A stretch of 64,000 bases of DNA from Pseudoalteromonas luteoviolacea NCIMB 1944 (GTDB taxonomy: Bacteria; Pseudomonadota; Gammaproteobacteria; Enterobacterales; Alteromonadaceae). How positions within the stretch are numbered: position 1 is the stretch's first letter; the number at the start of each line of letters is the position of its first letter. This document shows positions 9,118 to 19,400 of the stretch, one piece after another. Made by a program: the position numbers and the translations under genes. The DNA lies in contig NZ_AUXS01000056.1 of NCBI RefSeq assembly GCF_001625565.1, forward strand, positions 1-64,000, written 5' to 3'. The notes under the pieces are model-generated. The model was not told where the DNA came from. It saw only the letters and a program-made list of their open reading frames with translations, and searched no databases.

Positions 9118-9170
9118 TTGTTTTAAACTTAAATTACGTGTTATAACTACTCTGGTAAGACGTCTTACCA
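9118..9170 (+). promoter_or_regulatory. Extended -10 promoter with 18-bp palindromic operator for the DUF1302 operon
   Basis: TTGTTT (9118-9123), an 18-base spacer and TATAAC (9142-9147) preceded by TGT give an extended -10 promoter. The perfect palindrome TGGTAAGACGTCTTACCA (9153-9170) covers the expected start point near 9154, a typical place for a repressor operator. This would leave a 5' leader of about 155 bases. The half-site CTGGTAAGAC loosely resembles FadR/GntR-type half-sites, but the spacing differs, so the regulator is unassigned. Confidence 0.6.
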
Positions 9171-9309
9171 AGGTTAAAAGACGGGCTAAAAAGTTAAAAA
9201 TGCACCGAACGAACGCGTAAAATTTGTAATTTTCGATTTTCGCTTCTATCGTTACGACAACAAAAAACAATAACTTGATTAGATTTACCCGCCATAAGGG
9301 GGAGAAATA

Positions 9310-11427
9310 ATGATAAAAAAAGCGCGCTTTACTAAGAACAAGATTATGCTTGGGCTTGGAGCAGCCATTTTTGGAAGTGTTGGCATGCATGCGCACGCCG
9401 CGAATTTCCAGGTCGGTGATTTTGAAATAACGTTCGATTCGACGTTTTCATATGGTCAGAGCATCAGGGTAGAAGACAGAGACTTTGGGCATATTGGTAA
9501 GAGTAACCATCCAAGGTTTGATTGGACGGGTTATAATGCCTCTACAGGTAACACTTTATACTCTTCTTCTCAAGTTTGGAGTCAGCCAGGTGCATACTCC
9601 AACAATGGTGATGCGGGTAATTTAAACTTTGACTCTGGCGATACTTTCTCGCAATTGCTCAAAGGCACTCATGAGTTTGCTATTACTAAAGATAACTACG
9701 GTTTCTTCTCTCGCTTCATGTATTTTTATGACTTCGCGATGGAAGATGGCGATTTCGCATATCGTAACCCTGTGTCAGGTCAGCAAGTAGATCCTTGTGC
9801 TGATGACGACACGAAAGAGCAAGTATGTTCGGATGCGCGATTACTTGATGCGTTCGTTTGGGCGGATTTTGATTTAAACGACGGTAATAACCCACTATCA
9901 ATTCGACTTGGTCAACAGGTTATTAACTGGGGTGAAAGTACATTAATTTCACATGGTATCAACGTTAACCCAGTTGATATAGATCGACTTAAGGCACCCG
10001 GTTCTGAGTTAAAAGAGGCGTTTATCCCTGTAGGCATGCTTTGGGCCTCGGTGGGTATTACTGAGAACATCACGCTAGAAGCTTTTTATCAGTATGAATG
10101 GCATGAAACGCGCCTGCCGGCAACTGGTAGTTATTTCTCAACAAATGATTTTGCCTCTGCAAATGGTTACGGCCAAAACGTGCAACTTGGTTTTACGTCA
10201 AACCCGGATATTGACTTACACCATTTAACTGAAGCATTAAACTCTCTTCAGGCAAATTGGGTTGGAGCTTTAGCAGCACAAGGTTTGGATGTTACTGACC
10301 AGAGTGTGTTAAACAGCGCAGAAGCGCGACAAATGCTGTCATCTATGTATCTCGCATACCCAACACGTGTTGCCCTGAAAGGCAAAGGTAATGCAGGTAA
10401 GACAGACGCGGACGATAGTGGCCAATTTGGTATTCGCTTAGGTATGTTCGTGCCTGAGTTAAATGATACAGAGATCGCGCTTTATCATATTAATTATCAC
10501 AGCCGTAGACCTCTGATTTCAGGTAAAGCCTCTGACTTTACCACTGGCGCAATCATACAGGACCTTGAATATATTCAAAGTAATAAGATCACTGAGGACA
10601 ACATCACCAACCTGAATGCCTTTACCCAGGCTGTAATTGTTTATCCTGAAGATATCAAACTTTATGGTCTGAGCTTTAATACGGCGATTGGTGAAACTGC
10701 GTTTTCTGGTGAATTTGCTTACCGTCAAGATGAGCCACTACAAATTGACGATGTAGAACTTCTTTATGCTGGTATGGTAGAGCAGCTAGCAGCGGCGGGT
10801 ATTAGAGATGACTTCAGAGGTTTTTCTCAACTGAGTCAAGGTAACGCAACCGCTTATGTTGAACCGGGTCAAGTTGCACAAGGCTACGTACTGAAAGATA
10901 CCATGCAGCTTCAGTTTACAGCAACACACCTATTTGGCCCATCATTAGGCGCAGATAGCTGGGCAGTGGTTGGTGAAGTTGGTGCGGTTACAATTAAAGA
11001 CATGCCAGCTTACGACGAGCTGCGTTTAAATGTAGCGGGTACAGGCCGAAGTGGTACAATCGAAGGGGTTGAAGGTCGTAACTACGATTTAATTCACCAA
11101 GCTGTATCTAACGGTCCTGAAGTAAACCCATTCCCAACAGCTTCTTCTTGGGGTTACCGCCTGATTGCAAAGGGTGAGTATAACAACCTTTTCTCTGGCG
11201 TAAACTTTTCACCAAGAGTCGTATTTTCACATGACGTAAATGGTACGACACCTGACCCTATGTTCCTGTTTGTTGAGGATAGAAAGTCAATGGGTCTAAA
11301 CCTTAACTTTAGTTATCAAAATGCGTGGTCATTTGATTTAGGGTACAACACTTTCTGGGGCGGTGGCGCAACAAATACGTTCTCAGACCGTGACTTTGTA
11401 TCATTCAATATTAAGTATTCAATTTAA
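9310..11427 (+). CDS. DUF1302 family outer-membrane beta-barrel protein
   Basis: This 705-residue protein has a signal peptide ending near residue 30 (GMHAHAAN). The rest alternates aromatic and polar residues in short strands and ends with an aromatic-alternating strand (DFVSFNIKYSI), typical of an outer-membrane barrel. Segments such as SIRLGQQVINWGESTLISHG match the DUF1302 family. GGGGGAG lies just before the ATG. It starts a four-gene operon with DUF1329, a Ycf48-like protein and an MMPL transporter. Family members are often encoded near genes for fatty acid, steroid or hydrocarbon use (general knowledge), so passage of a hydrophobic compound is a reasonable guess. No substrate is visible here. 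Confidence 0.9.
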   Translation: MIKKARFTKNKIMLGLGAAIFGSVGMHAHAANFQVGDFEITFDSTFSYGQSIRVEDRDFGHIGKSNHPRFDWTGYNASTGNTLYSSSQVWSQPGAYSNNGDAGNLNFDSGDTFSQLLKGTHEFAITKDNYGFFSRFMYFYDFAMEDGDFAYRNPVSGQQVDPCADDDTKEQVCSDARLLDAFVWADFDLNDGNNPLSIRLGQQVINWGESTLISHGINVNPVDIDRLKAPGSELKEAFIPVGMLWASVGITENITLEAFYQYEWHETRLPATGSYFSTNDFASANGYGQNVQLGFTSNPDIDLHHLTEALNSLQANWVGALAAQGLDVTDQSVLNSAEARQMLSSMYLAYPTRVALKGKGNAGKTDADDSGQFGIRLGMFVPELNDTEIALYHINYHSRRPLISGKASDFTTGAIIQDLEYIQSNKITEDNITNLNAFTQAVIVYPEDIKLYGLSFNTAIGETAFSGEFAYRQDEPLQIDDVELLYAGMVEQLAAAGIRDDFRGFSQLSQGNATAYVEPGQVAQGYVLKDTMQLQFTATHLFGPSLGADSWAVVGEVGAVTIKDMPAYDELRLNVAGTGRSGTIEGVEGRNYDLIHQAVSNGPEVNPFPTASSWGYRLIAKGEYNNLFSGVNFSPRVVFSHDVNGTTPDPMFLFVEDRKSMGLNLNFSYQNAWSFDLGYNTFWGGGATNTFSDRDFVSFNIKYSI

Positions 11428-11438
11428 GGGCTTTCGAT

Positions 11439-12806
11439 ATGTTTAGAAAACCTACACTATTAGCAGCATCAATAATGACAATAATGGCTGCTCCAATTGC
11501 ATTAGCGAAAATGACGCCAGAAGAGGTCGCTCGTTTAGGCAAAGATTTGTCTCCAATTGGCGCAGAAGTCGCCGGTAACGCAGACGGCACGATCCCAGCG
11601 TGGACTGGCGGAATTACTAAGCCACCAGCTAACTTTAAGCCAGGTATGCACCATCCGGACCCATATGCTGGCGACAAAGTTTTGTTTACTATCGATAAGA
11701 GTAATCTTGATAAATACAAGGACAATTTGAGCCCTGGACAAATCGCCTTGTTTGAAACATACCCTGATACATTCAAAATGAATGTGTATCAGACGCGACG
11801 CAGTGCAGCATATCCACAGTTTGTTTACGATGCTACCAAGAAGTACGCATCTACAGCAGAGTTAATTGAAGGCGGTAATGGTATTAAAAATACCGCAATT
11901 GGTATTCCTTTTCCTATTCCTGAAAATGGATTAGAAGCTATTTGGAACCACCTGTTAAGATACCGTGGTTTGTCAATTGCTCGTAATGGTGGTCAGGCAA
12001 TGCCAACGGCTTCGGGTTCATACAACATTATTGGTTTTGATGAGAAGCTACTAGTAAAATACTCAGATCCAAGTGCAACGCCAGAAGAGCTGCAAAAGTC
12101 TAACGTACTGTTTAAGTTTAAACAGAAAGTGACAGAGCCGGCTCGACTAGCAGGTACGGCACTGCTAGTTCATGAAACGATGGACCAAATCTTAACGCCA
12201 CGTCAAGCTTGGACCTATAACACGGGCCAACGTCGTGTACGTCGAGCACCGAATGTTGCATATGATGCACCTGGAACAGCTTCTGACAGCCTACGTACTA
12301 CAGATGACTTTGATATGTTCAACGGTTCACCAAACCGTTATAACTGGACATTAAAAGGGAAAAAAGAGATGTACATTCCGTACAACAGCTATAAATTGCA
12401 TAGCGACTCTCTTAAGTATGATGACATTTTGAAAGCCGGTCATATTAACCCTGAGCATGTTCGTTACGAAAAGCACCGTGTATGGGTTGTCGAGGCAAAC
12501 CTTAAAGAAGGCACTCGTCACATTTATAAAAAGCGTGTGTTCTTTATTGATGAAGATAGCTGGCAAATTCATGTCGCTGATCTATACGATAATCGTGACC
12601 AAATGTATCGCGTAGCGATGGCACACGGTATCAATTACTACGATGTACCAACTCATTGGAGTACACTTGACGTTTACCACGACTTAAACTCTCGTCGTTA
12701 TCTAGCCATAGGTTTGGACAACGAAGAAAAAATGTATGATTTTACGCAGTCTTTCCAAGACAATGAGTTTACTCAAAGCGCACTTCGTCGAGAGGGAAGA
12801 CGTTAA
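11439..12806 (+). CDS. DUF1329 family periplasmic protein (LolB-like fold)
   Basis: This 455-residue protein has a signal peptide (cleavage near residue 23, PIALAKM) and no lipobox, so it should be soluble in the periplasm. The opening (MTPEEVARLGKDLSPIGAE) and the middle block (RQAWTYNTGQRRVRRAPNVAYD) are typical of DUF1329. The family is predicted to share the half-barrel fold of the lipoprotein carriers LolA and LolB, which fits carriage of a lipid-like ligand. It starts 11 bases after the DUF1302 barrel, its usual partner. A hairpin follows in the 117-bp gap before the third gene and may lower downstream expression. Confidence 0.9.
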   Translation: MFRKPTLLAASIMTIMAAPIALAKMTPEEVARLGKDLSPIGAEVAGNADGTIPAWTGGITKPPANFKPGMHHPDPYAGDKVLFTIDKSNLDKYKDNLSPGQIALFETYPDTFKMNVYQTRRSAAYPQFVYDATKKYASTAELIEGGNGIKNTAIGIPFPIPENGLEAIWNHLLRYRGLSIARNGGQAMPTASGSYNIIGFDEKLLVKYSDPSATPEELQKSNVLFKFKQKVTEPARLAGTALLVHETMDQILTPRQAWTYNTGQRRVRRAPNVAYDAPGTASDSLRTTDDFDMFNGSPNRYNWTLKGKKEMYIPYNSYKLHSDSLKYDDILKAGHINPEHVRYEKHRVWVVEANLKEGTRHIYKKRVFFIDEDSWQIHVADLYDNRDQMYRVAMAHGINYYDVPTHWSTLDVYHDLNSRRYLAIGLDNEEKMYDFTQSFQDNEFTQSALRREGRR

Positions 12807-12852
12807 TATTACGTCTTCTGGGATCAAGTAATTGGTCTTTCTACGCTCTATT

Positions 12853-12883
12853 AAAGTTGGGCTCGCCGTAGCCCAACTTTATC
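12853..12883 (+). terminator. Hairpin in the middle of the envelope operon (weak terminator or RNA-processing site)
   Basis: AAAGTTGGGCT (12853-12863) and AGCCCAACTTT (12870-12880) pair perfectly around a six-base loop. Only three T bases follow, and they belong to the stem, so full termination is doubtful. It could protect the upstream mRNA and set a higher dose for the first two genes. Confidence 0.6.
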
Positions 12884-12923
12884 CCCCCAGTCATTCACGA
12901 CATTTTTTATTTGAGTATTCATA

Positions 12924-13922
12924 ATGATTAAGAAGTTAATTGCAACGTCGATTGCAGTGCTCGTTATGCAAAGTGAAGCTTTTGGCAGCGCCGAAGAAGC
13001 GTTGAGAGTTGCACACCCAGAGAAAACCTTGCTAACCGATATAACCTATAGTGGCGATAGATTAGTCGCGGTAGGAAAGCATGGCACCATTGTGTTCAGT
13101 GATGACGGTTCCAGTTGGCAACAAGCACACGTACCAATTCAATCTTTATTGACCGCTGTAGATTTTACAACAGCAGAAAGAGGTTGGGCGTGTGGCCATG
13201 ATGCGTCGATTTTACACACCACAGACGGTGGCGTATCTTGGCAAATTCAACAATACCTTCCAGATCTAGAAAAACCTTGTTTAGATATTGAGTTTGTTAA
13301 TGACAAGCAAGGCTTTGCTATTGGTGCTTATGGCATGATGTATCAAACTCAAGACGGCGGAAAAAGCTGGAATAAACGCTTTTTAAGTGAGTTTGTTCAT
13401 CCCGATGATGTCGACTATTTGGCAGAACTGAAACAAGACGACCCGCAAGCATATGAAGATGAAACGCAATTCATACTGCCACATTTCAACCGCATGCTAA
13501 TTGATGGGCAAAACATATACCTCGTTGGTGAGATGGGGTTGTTTGCTGTAAGTCATGATCTAGGGGTAACGTGGGAAAGGCAGGAGGAGTTCTATTCAGG
13601 CTCTTTGTTTGCAGTTAATAAAAACCAACACAGTGAGCTGATAGTCGCAGGCCTTCGTGGTAACACCTTTCAATCAGCAAGTGATGATATTTCGTTTACA
13701 CCAACTAAGGTAGACAAAGCGGCGACGATAAATAGCATCGTTGAATATAAGAACAATCAAATAATGTTGGCCAATAGTGGTTTTATCTTCACGGTGACAG
13801 GCAACAAAGTTCAAACGAGACAATTGAAAAACGGGAAATCTATTCTTTCTGGTGTGATACACAACGGCAAACTTGTGCTTGCAACAGAAGAAGGCATTCA
13901 AAATATCGAGGTTGATCGCTAA
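12924..13922 (+). CDS. Ycf48/Hcf136-like beta-propeller protein, periplasmic
   Basis: The product is 332 residues with a signal peptide (MIKKLIATSIAVLV..., cleavage near residue 22). Repeated motifs of the BNR/Ycf48 type are visible: GKHGTIVFSDDGSSW, GHDASILHTTDGGVSW, GAYGMMYQTQDGGKSW and GEMGLFAVSHDLGVTW. These give a propeller of about seven blades. In plastids and cyanobacteria such proteins help assemble photosystem II; here there is no photosynthesis, so an assembly or ligand-handling role for the neighbouring transporter is more likely. The stop overlaps the next start (TAATG), so translation with the MMPL gene is coupled. Confidence 0.88.
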   Translation: MIKKLIATSIAVLVMQSEAFGSAEEALRVAHPEKTLLTDITYSGDRLVAVGKHGTIVFSDDGSSWQQAHVPIQSLLTAVDFTTAERGWACGHDASILHTTDGGVSWQIQQYLPDLEKPCLDIEFVNDKQGFAIGAYGMMYQTQDGGKSWNKRFLSEFVHPDDVDYLAELKQDDPQAYEDETQFILPHFNRMLIDGQNIYLVGEMGLFAVSHDLGVTWERQEEFYSGSLFAVNKNQHSELIVAGLRGNTFQSASDDISFTPTKVDKAATINSIVEYKNNQIMLANSGFIFTVTGNKVQTRQLKNGKSILSGVIHNGKLVLATEEGIQNIEVDR

Positions 13923-16252
13923 TGCAGTCTATATTAAATCAACTAGTGTACGTCGTATTTAGACATCGTTTTATGGTTATTGCGCTGTTTGCGCTCACCA
14001 CCTTATTTTTAGGCTTTAAGTCTACCCAAATCCAATTGGATGCCTCATTCAATAAAAATATTCCTTTAAATCATGACTATATGAAGGTGTATTTGAAGCA
14101 CGAAAAACAGTTTGGCGGAGCCAATAGTATTTTAATTTCTGTGTGTGATGCGGATGGCGATATATTCAATCCAGAATTTTTCTCACAGCTAAAAGCTGTA
14201 CATGATCAGCTTTACTTTATACCGGGCGTTAATCGCCCGCTAGTAAACTCGATATTTGCGCCGAGCGCCCGATTTGTTGAAGTTGTAGAAGATGGTTTTG
14301 CGGGTGGACCGATTATTCCAGCAAACTTTACGGCAGACGAAGCAGGGTTAGCGGTAGTTAAGCAAAATATTGAGAAAGCCAAAGTGGTTGGCCGTATGGT
14401 CGCGAGCGACTATTCTTGTGCCATGGTATCGGCTCAGCTGATGGAGACCGATCCACAGACTCAAGAGAAGCTAGATACTTTAGCGTTTGCAAAAAAACTT
14501 GAGTCAGAGATCAGAGATCCACTTAGTACAGAAAAAGTATCAATTCACATCATCGGTTTCGCTAAAATGGCAGGGGATATCGCTGATGGTGCCAAAGATG
14601 TGGTGTTCTTTTTTGCAATAGCCATTCTTTTTACTTTTATAATGGTTTGGTTGTTTTGTAAGAGCTTTAAACTCACATTATTGCCAATTGCATGTTCATT
14701 AATCGCTGTTGTTTGGCAGCTTGGCCTGTTGTCGGTACTTGGTTTTGGCCTTGACCCAATGTCGATATTGGTGCCATTTTTAGTTTTTGCCATCGGTGTG
14801 AGTCACGGCGTACAAATGATCAATGCCATAGGTAAAAAGGTATCTGAAGGTGTAAGTAGCAAAGTCGCGGCAGAGGCGAGTTTCAAAGCACTATTGATCC
14901 CTGGTGGTATCGCCTTATTATCAGACACCATTGGATTCATGACATTGCTGGCGATTGATATCGGCATTATACGAGAGCTTGCAATTACAGCGAGTTTAGG
15001 TGTTGCTGTAATTATCTTCACCAACTTAATTCTGTTGCCTGTTTTAGCCTCTTATTTCAAATCTTCTAAAATGAACCGAGTCGATGACGGGAAGAATGAG
15101 ACTAATAGTGTATTTACTAAACTACGAGAGAGTTTGGTTTTAGCGACAGATAAACGGTACGCAAGCGTTATTCTTCTTATCTCAGCAGGTTTATTTGCTT
15201 TTGGTTATTGGCAGTCGAAAGACATGCGCATTGGCGATTTGCATGCGGGAGCGCCAGCACTTCATGAAGATGCGCGTTACAACTTAGACACCTTCTTGAT
15301 ATCAGATAGGTATGAGATCTCATCAGACATTTTAAAAGTGTTGGTAGAGGCATATCCGGCGGCCTGTACTGAACACGATACGATGGAACGAGTAAGTCGA
15401 TTCCAGTGGCGAGTAGAAAACCTTGCTGGCGTACAATCTGCAGTTTCTTTGAGCTCGGTTGCGCAAGCTGTTAATGCAGGTTACAACGAAGGCAATTTGA
15501 AATGGCAAACCTTGCCTAGAAATGGTGCGTCTTTAGTACAGGCAACTTCCAGAGTAGAAACAAGTACTGGTCTACTCAATGGCGATTGCTCCGTAATGCC
15601 AATTATCATCTTCATGGATGATCACAAAGCGGAAACCATTGACCACGTCGTGTCTCAAATTAAATTGTTTGCAAACGAAGAGGGGACAGACCGAGTTAGT
15701 TTTAAGCTGGCTTCCGGCCCTATCGGTGTGATGGCAGCAACAAACGAGTCAGTCGCGGCTGCACAATTACCAATGATGATCTATGTTTATGGTGCGGTGA
15801 TTATTTTGTGCCTGATCAGTTTCAGAAGTATACGCGCAACAGTTGCGGTTGTATTGCCTTTGTATATTGTTTCAACACTAGCACAAGCGCTGATGGTTAA
15901 ATTGGAAATTGGACTTACTGTATCCACGCTGCCGGTCATTGCACTGGGCGTAGGAATTGGTGTCGATTATGGTATCTATATCTTATCTTCAATGATGAAT
16001 CAGCTAAAACAAGGTATGCCTTTATCAGCTGCTTATCGCAATGCGTTGGCTGAACGAGGTAGCGCTGTTTTGTTTACGGGTATAACACTTGCGATCGGCG
16101 TGAGTACTTGGATTTTCTCTGCATTAAAGTTTCAAGTTGATATGGGGATCCTACTGACGTTTATGTTCTTAGTGAATATGCTTGGTGCTGTGTTGTTGTT
16201 ACCTGCGATAGGTACTTTTATCTGGCCTGACCAGAAAAAAAAGTGTGAATAA
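13922..16252 (+). CDS. MMPL/RND-superfamily transporter
   Basis: This 776-residue inner-membrane protein has the duplicated RND plan. TM1 (near residues 15-33) leads to a periplasmic loop and a five-helix block (about 220-380). A second half repeats this, with helices near 415-430 and 620-770. The sterol-sensing-like segments FLVFAIGVSHGVQMINA and VIALGVGIGVDYGIYI carry the family's membrane acidic and Gly-rich signatures. Such pumps move lipids or other hydrophobic molecules at the cost of the proton gradient. Coupling to the Ycf48-like gene and linkage to DUF1302 and DUF1329 suggest the energy-giving part of an envelope-spanning pathway. Direction and cargo are unknown. Confidence 0.9.
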   Translation: MQSILNQLVYVVFRHRFMVIALFALTTLFLGFKSTQIQLDASFNKNIPLNHDYMKVYLKHEKQFGGANSILISVCDADGDIFNPEFFSQLKAVHDQLYFIPGVNRPLVNSIFAPSARFVEVVEDGFAGGPIIPANFTADEAGLAVVKQNIEKAKVVGRMVASDYSCAMVSAQLMETDPQTQEKLDTLAFAKKLESEIRDPLSTEKVSIHIIGFAKMAGDIADGAKDVVFFFAIAILFTFIMVWLFCKSFKLTLLPIACSLIAVVWQLGLLSVLGFGLDPMSILVPFLVFAIGVSHGVQMINAIGKKVSEGVSSKVAAEASFKALLIPGGIALLSDTIGFMTLLAIDIGIIRELAITASLGVAVIIFTNLILLPVLASYFKSSKMNRVDDGKNETNSVFTKLRESLVLATDKRYASVILLISAGLFAFGYWQSKDMRIGDLHAGAPALHEDARYNLDTFLISDRYEISSDILKVLVEAYPAACTEHDTMERVSRFQWRVENLAGVQSAVSLSSVAQAVNAGYNEGNLKWQTLPRNGASLVQATSRVETSTGLLNGDCSVMPIIIFMDDHKAETIDHVVSQIKLFANEEGTDRVSFKLASGPIGVMAATNESVAAAQLPMMIYVYGAVIILCLISFRSIRATVAVVLPLYIVSTLAQALMVKLEIGLTVSTLPVIALGVGIGVDYGIYILSSMMNQLKQGMPLSAAYRNALAERGSAVLFTGITLAIGVSTWIFSALKFQVDMGILLTFMFLVNMLGAVLLLPAIGTFIWPDQKKKCE

Positions 16253-16262
16253 TTGTGCTCTT

Positions 16263-16284
16263 AAATGGCCTTAATTGGCCATTT
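16263..16284 (+). terminator. Hairpin after the MMPL gene, probable weak terminator
   Basis: AAATGGCC (16263-16270) pairs with GGCCATTT (16277-16284) around TTAATT. The following bases are AT-rich but not a clean T-run. Confidence 0.55.
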
Positions 16285-16454
16285 ATATCTACAATTTGTG
16301 AATATATGACCAACTGGCTGAAAAGCCTCAAATGTTTTTGTCAAAAAAGCTTTTTATTAGCGCCAGAAAGGTTAAAATCCTCTGGACTCCACGCTAATAA
16401 TTGGCTGTACAAATAATCTACCGTTCAAAGGTGGTATAGATTAAGGAACACATA

Positions 16455-19400
16455 ATGACACAAAGTGAAGGTCCAGCATCGGTTATCCTTGATAACGTTT
16501 GCAAGTTGATCCAGAAAAAAGTTCATGCCGATAACGTGTCGCTCGTTGAAACATTCGCCAAAGCCTTGTACAGCAACATGTCTAAAGAGGATTTGGCACA
16601 TCGTAACGACAGCGACCTGTACGGTGCTGCTTTGAGTCTTTGGAATTCTCTCGAAAAGAATACCTCAGACAACGCAGTTATCCGTGTATTCAACCCTGAA
16701 GTTGCAAAAGATGGCTGGCAATCGTCTCACACGATTGTAGAAATCATCTCAGATGATAAGCCGTTTTTGGTTGATTCAGTGCGTATGGCACTTAGCCGTA
16801 AGAATATTGCATCGCATTTGCTTTTACACTGCCCTCTCAAAATCAACCGTGACCAAGAAGATAAAATCTCCGCTGTTTCAGGATTAAAAACCGAACAAGA
16901 ATCTTCATCTACTAAAACTGTTTTCTTTATTGAAATCGATCGTCAAACAGACGAAGCAGTAATTGCGGATTTTACGCAAGAGCTAGAATCAGTGCTGAAA
17001 GATGTTACTGTAGCGGTTGAAGATTGGTTGCTAATCCGAGATAAACTAGTTGCTGTTGGTGCAGACATTCCTAACCGCAAGCATAGTTCTTCTGAGCAAG
17101 AGCTCAATGAAGCAGTTGAATTCTTAGATTGGCTAGCTCGTGATAACTTCACATTCATGGGTTACCGTCAATATGACCTTGTTCCAGTTCAAGGTGACTA
17201 TGAACTTAAGCCGGTTGCAGGCTCAAGTTTAGGCCTGATGAAAAACTCTACTGAAAGCAGCCGCTTGCTATCAGGATTGCCAGAAGTTGCTCGCCTTGAA
17301 GCACGTAGTAAAAACTTATTGATCCTAACTAAAACGAACTCTCAGTCTCGTGTTCATCGCCCAGCCCATATTGATTATGTTGGTATTAAGCGGTTTGACG
17401 ACGAGGGGAATGTTATTGGTGAAGACCGTTTTATTGGTCTGTTCTCATCAAGCTTTTACAATAATAGTGCATCAGATGTTCCAGTGCTTAAGAGCAAAAT
17501 TGCTCGCATTATGGAGCAATGTGATTTTGCAAAAGGGACGCACGCATACAAAGCTGTTCTAAATATCTTAGAAACGTACCCACGTGACGAGTTAGTGCAA
17601 GCTCGTGAATCTGAGTTATTGGATGTGGCTACGGGCGTTTTGCAAACCCAAGAGCGTGACATGTGTCGTCTATTCGTTCGAAGAGATGTCTATGGTCGTT
17701 TCTTCTCTTGTATGGTCTATGTGCCGCGTGAGCGATACAACACCGCGCTTCGTCGCGAAACTCAAAAGTTGTTAGGCAATGCCTTTGGGTCTAACGAAAA
17801 AGTTGAGTTCACTACATTTTTCTCTGAGTCTACACTGGCAAGAACGCATTACATTGTTCGTGTAGCTGACAACAACATTAAGTACAACGTGAAAGAAATC
17901 GAAAATAATTTAGTAGAAGCTGCCCGTACTTGGGAAGATAAACTACAAACGGCTTTACTTGCGGGTGAAGGTGAAGCTCGCGGTAACGAGTTAAACCGTA
18001 AATATGCAACTGCTTTCCCTCGTGCATATAAAGACGAAGTATTGCCAAGTGCTGCTGTCGTTGATATCTCAAAACTTGAGAGATTGAGCGATGAGAACAA
18101 ACTAGAAATGTTGTTCTACAGACCTCAAGAAGAAGCAAATTCGCAAATTGTTCGTCTGAGCTTATTCCATAAAGATGAACCAATTCACCTATCTGACGTA
18201 ATGCCAATGCTAGAAAACTTTGGTTTACGTGTAATCGGTGAAACACCATATGCCGTTAAGACAAGTGATGGTCAAATCAATTGGATCATGGACTTCTCAA
18301 TGCTGCTCGACAGCAAAGGTCTGGCTGACTTTGATAAAGTATCTGCTCGTTTTCGTGCAGCGCTTATCAATGTGTGGAACAATCGACTAGAAAACGATGG
18401 CTTTAACCGCTTAGTACTAAAAGCGGGTTCTACAGGCCGTGAAGCATCTATTTTACGTGCATACGCTAAGTACATGCGTCAAATCGGTGTAACTTTCTCG
18501 CAGTCTTACATTGAAAATACGTTTGAGCATTATCCTCACATTGCAAACCAATTGGTTGAGTTGTTTGAGAAGAAATTCTGCCCTCAAAAGAAAGTTGCTC
18601 AAAAATCACTTGATAAGCTGGTAGAAAAAATCTATCACGAGCTAGAAAGTGTAGCGAACCTTGATGATGACCGTATCATTCGTTTATATGTTGCAATGAT
18701 TGATGCAACTCTAAGAACGAACTTCTACCAAAAAGAAGCTGATGGCTCAAACAAGTCTTACGTATCATTTAAAATCCAGCCAAGCGCAATTCCAGAAATG
18801 CCATTGCCATTGCCTGCATTTGAAATCTTCGTATACTCTCCGCGTATTGAAGGTGTTCACTTACGTGGTGGTAAGGTTGCTCGTGGTGGTTTACGTTGGT
18901 CAGATCGCCGTGAAGACTTCCGTACCGAAGTACTGGGTCTTGTGAAAGCCCAGCAAGTTAAGAATACGGTTATTGTGCCTGTCGGTTCTAAAGGTGGCTT
19001 TGTTTGTAAACAGCTTCCAAATGACCGCGAAGGTTTCTTCCGTGAAGGTCAAGCGTGCTATAAGATTTTCATCCGTGGTCTGTTAGATATTACTGACAAC
19101 ATCGTTCACGGTGATATTGTTCCTCCTGTTGACGTTGTTCGTCACGATGAAGATGACCCGTATTTAGTAGTTGCAGCGGATAAAGGTACTGCGACTTTCT
19201 CTGACATCGCAAATGGTATTGCAGAAGAGTATAACTTCTGGCTAGGTGATGCGTTCGCATCAGGTGGTTCTATCGGTTATGACCACAAGAAGATGGGTAT
19301 CACAGCGAAGGGTGCGTGGGAGTCTGTTAAACGTCACTTCCGTGAAATGGATATTGACTGTCAAACAACAGATTTCACAGCGGTTGCAATCGGCGACATG

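Noticed and set aside
9158..9165. AGACGTCT inside the operon palindrome as a MetJ site
   Set aside because: The flanking eight-base blocks match the met box at only one position each, and MetJ needs adjoining boxes. The symmetry also extends to 18 bp, pointing to a different dimeric regulator.
8896..9396. Minus-strand open frame of 166 codons across the DUF2835 gene and the DUF1302 promoter
   Set aside because: It is antisense to two supported genes and covers a good plus-strand promoter; composition is not protein-like.
16943..18475. Several minus-strand open frames inside gdhB
   Set aside because: They are shadows of the high-quality gdhB frame, without start signals or recognised products.
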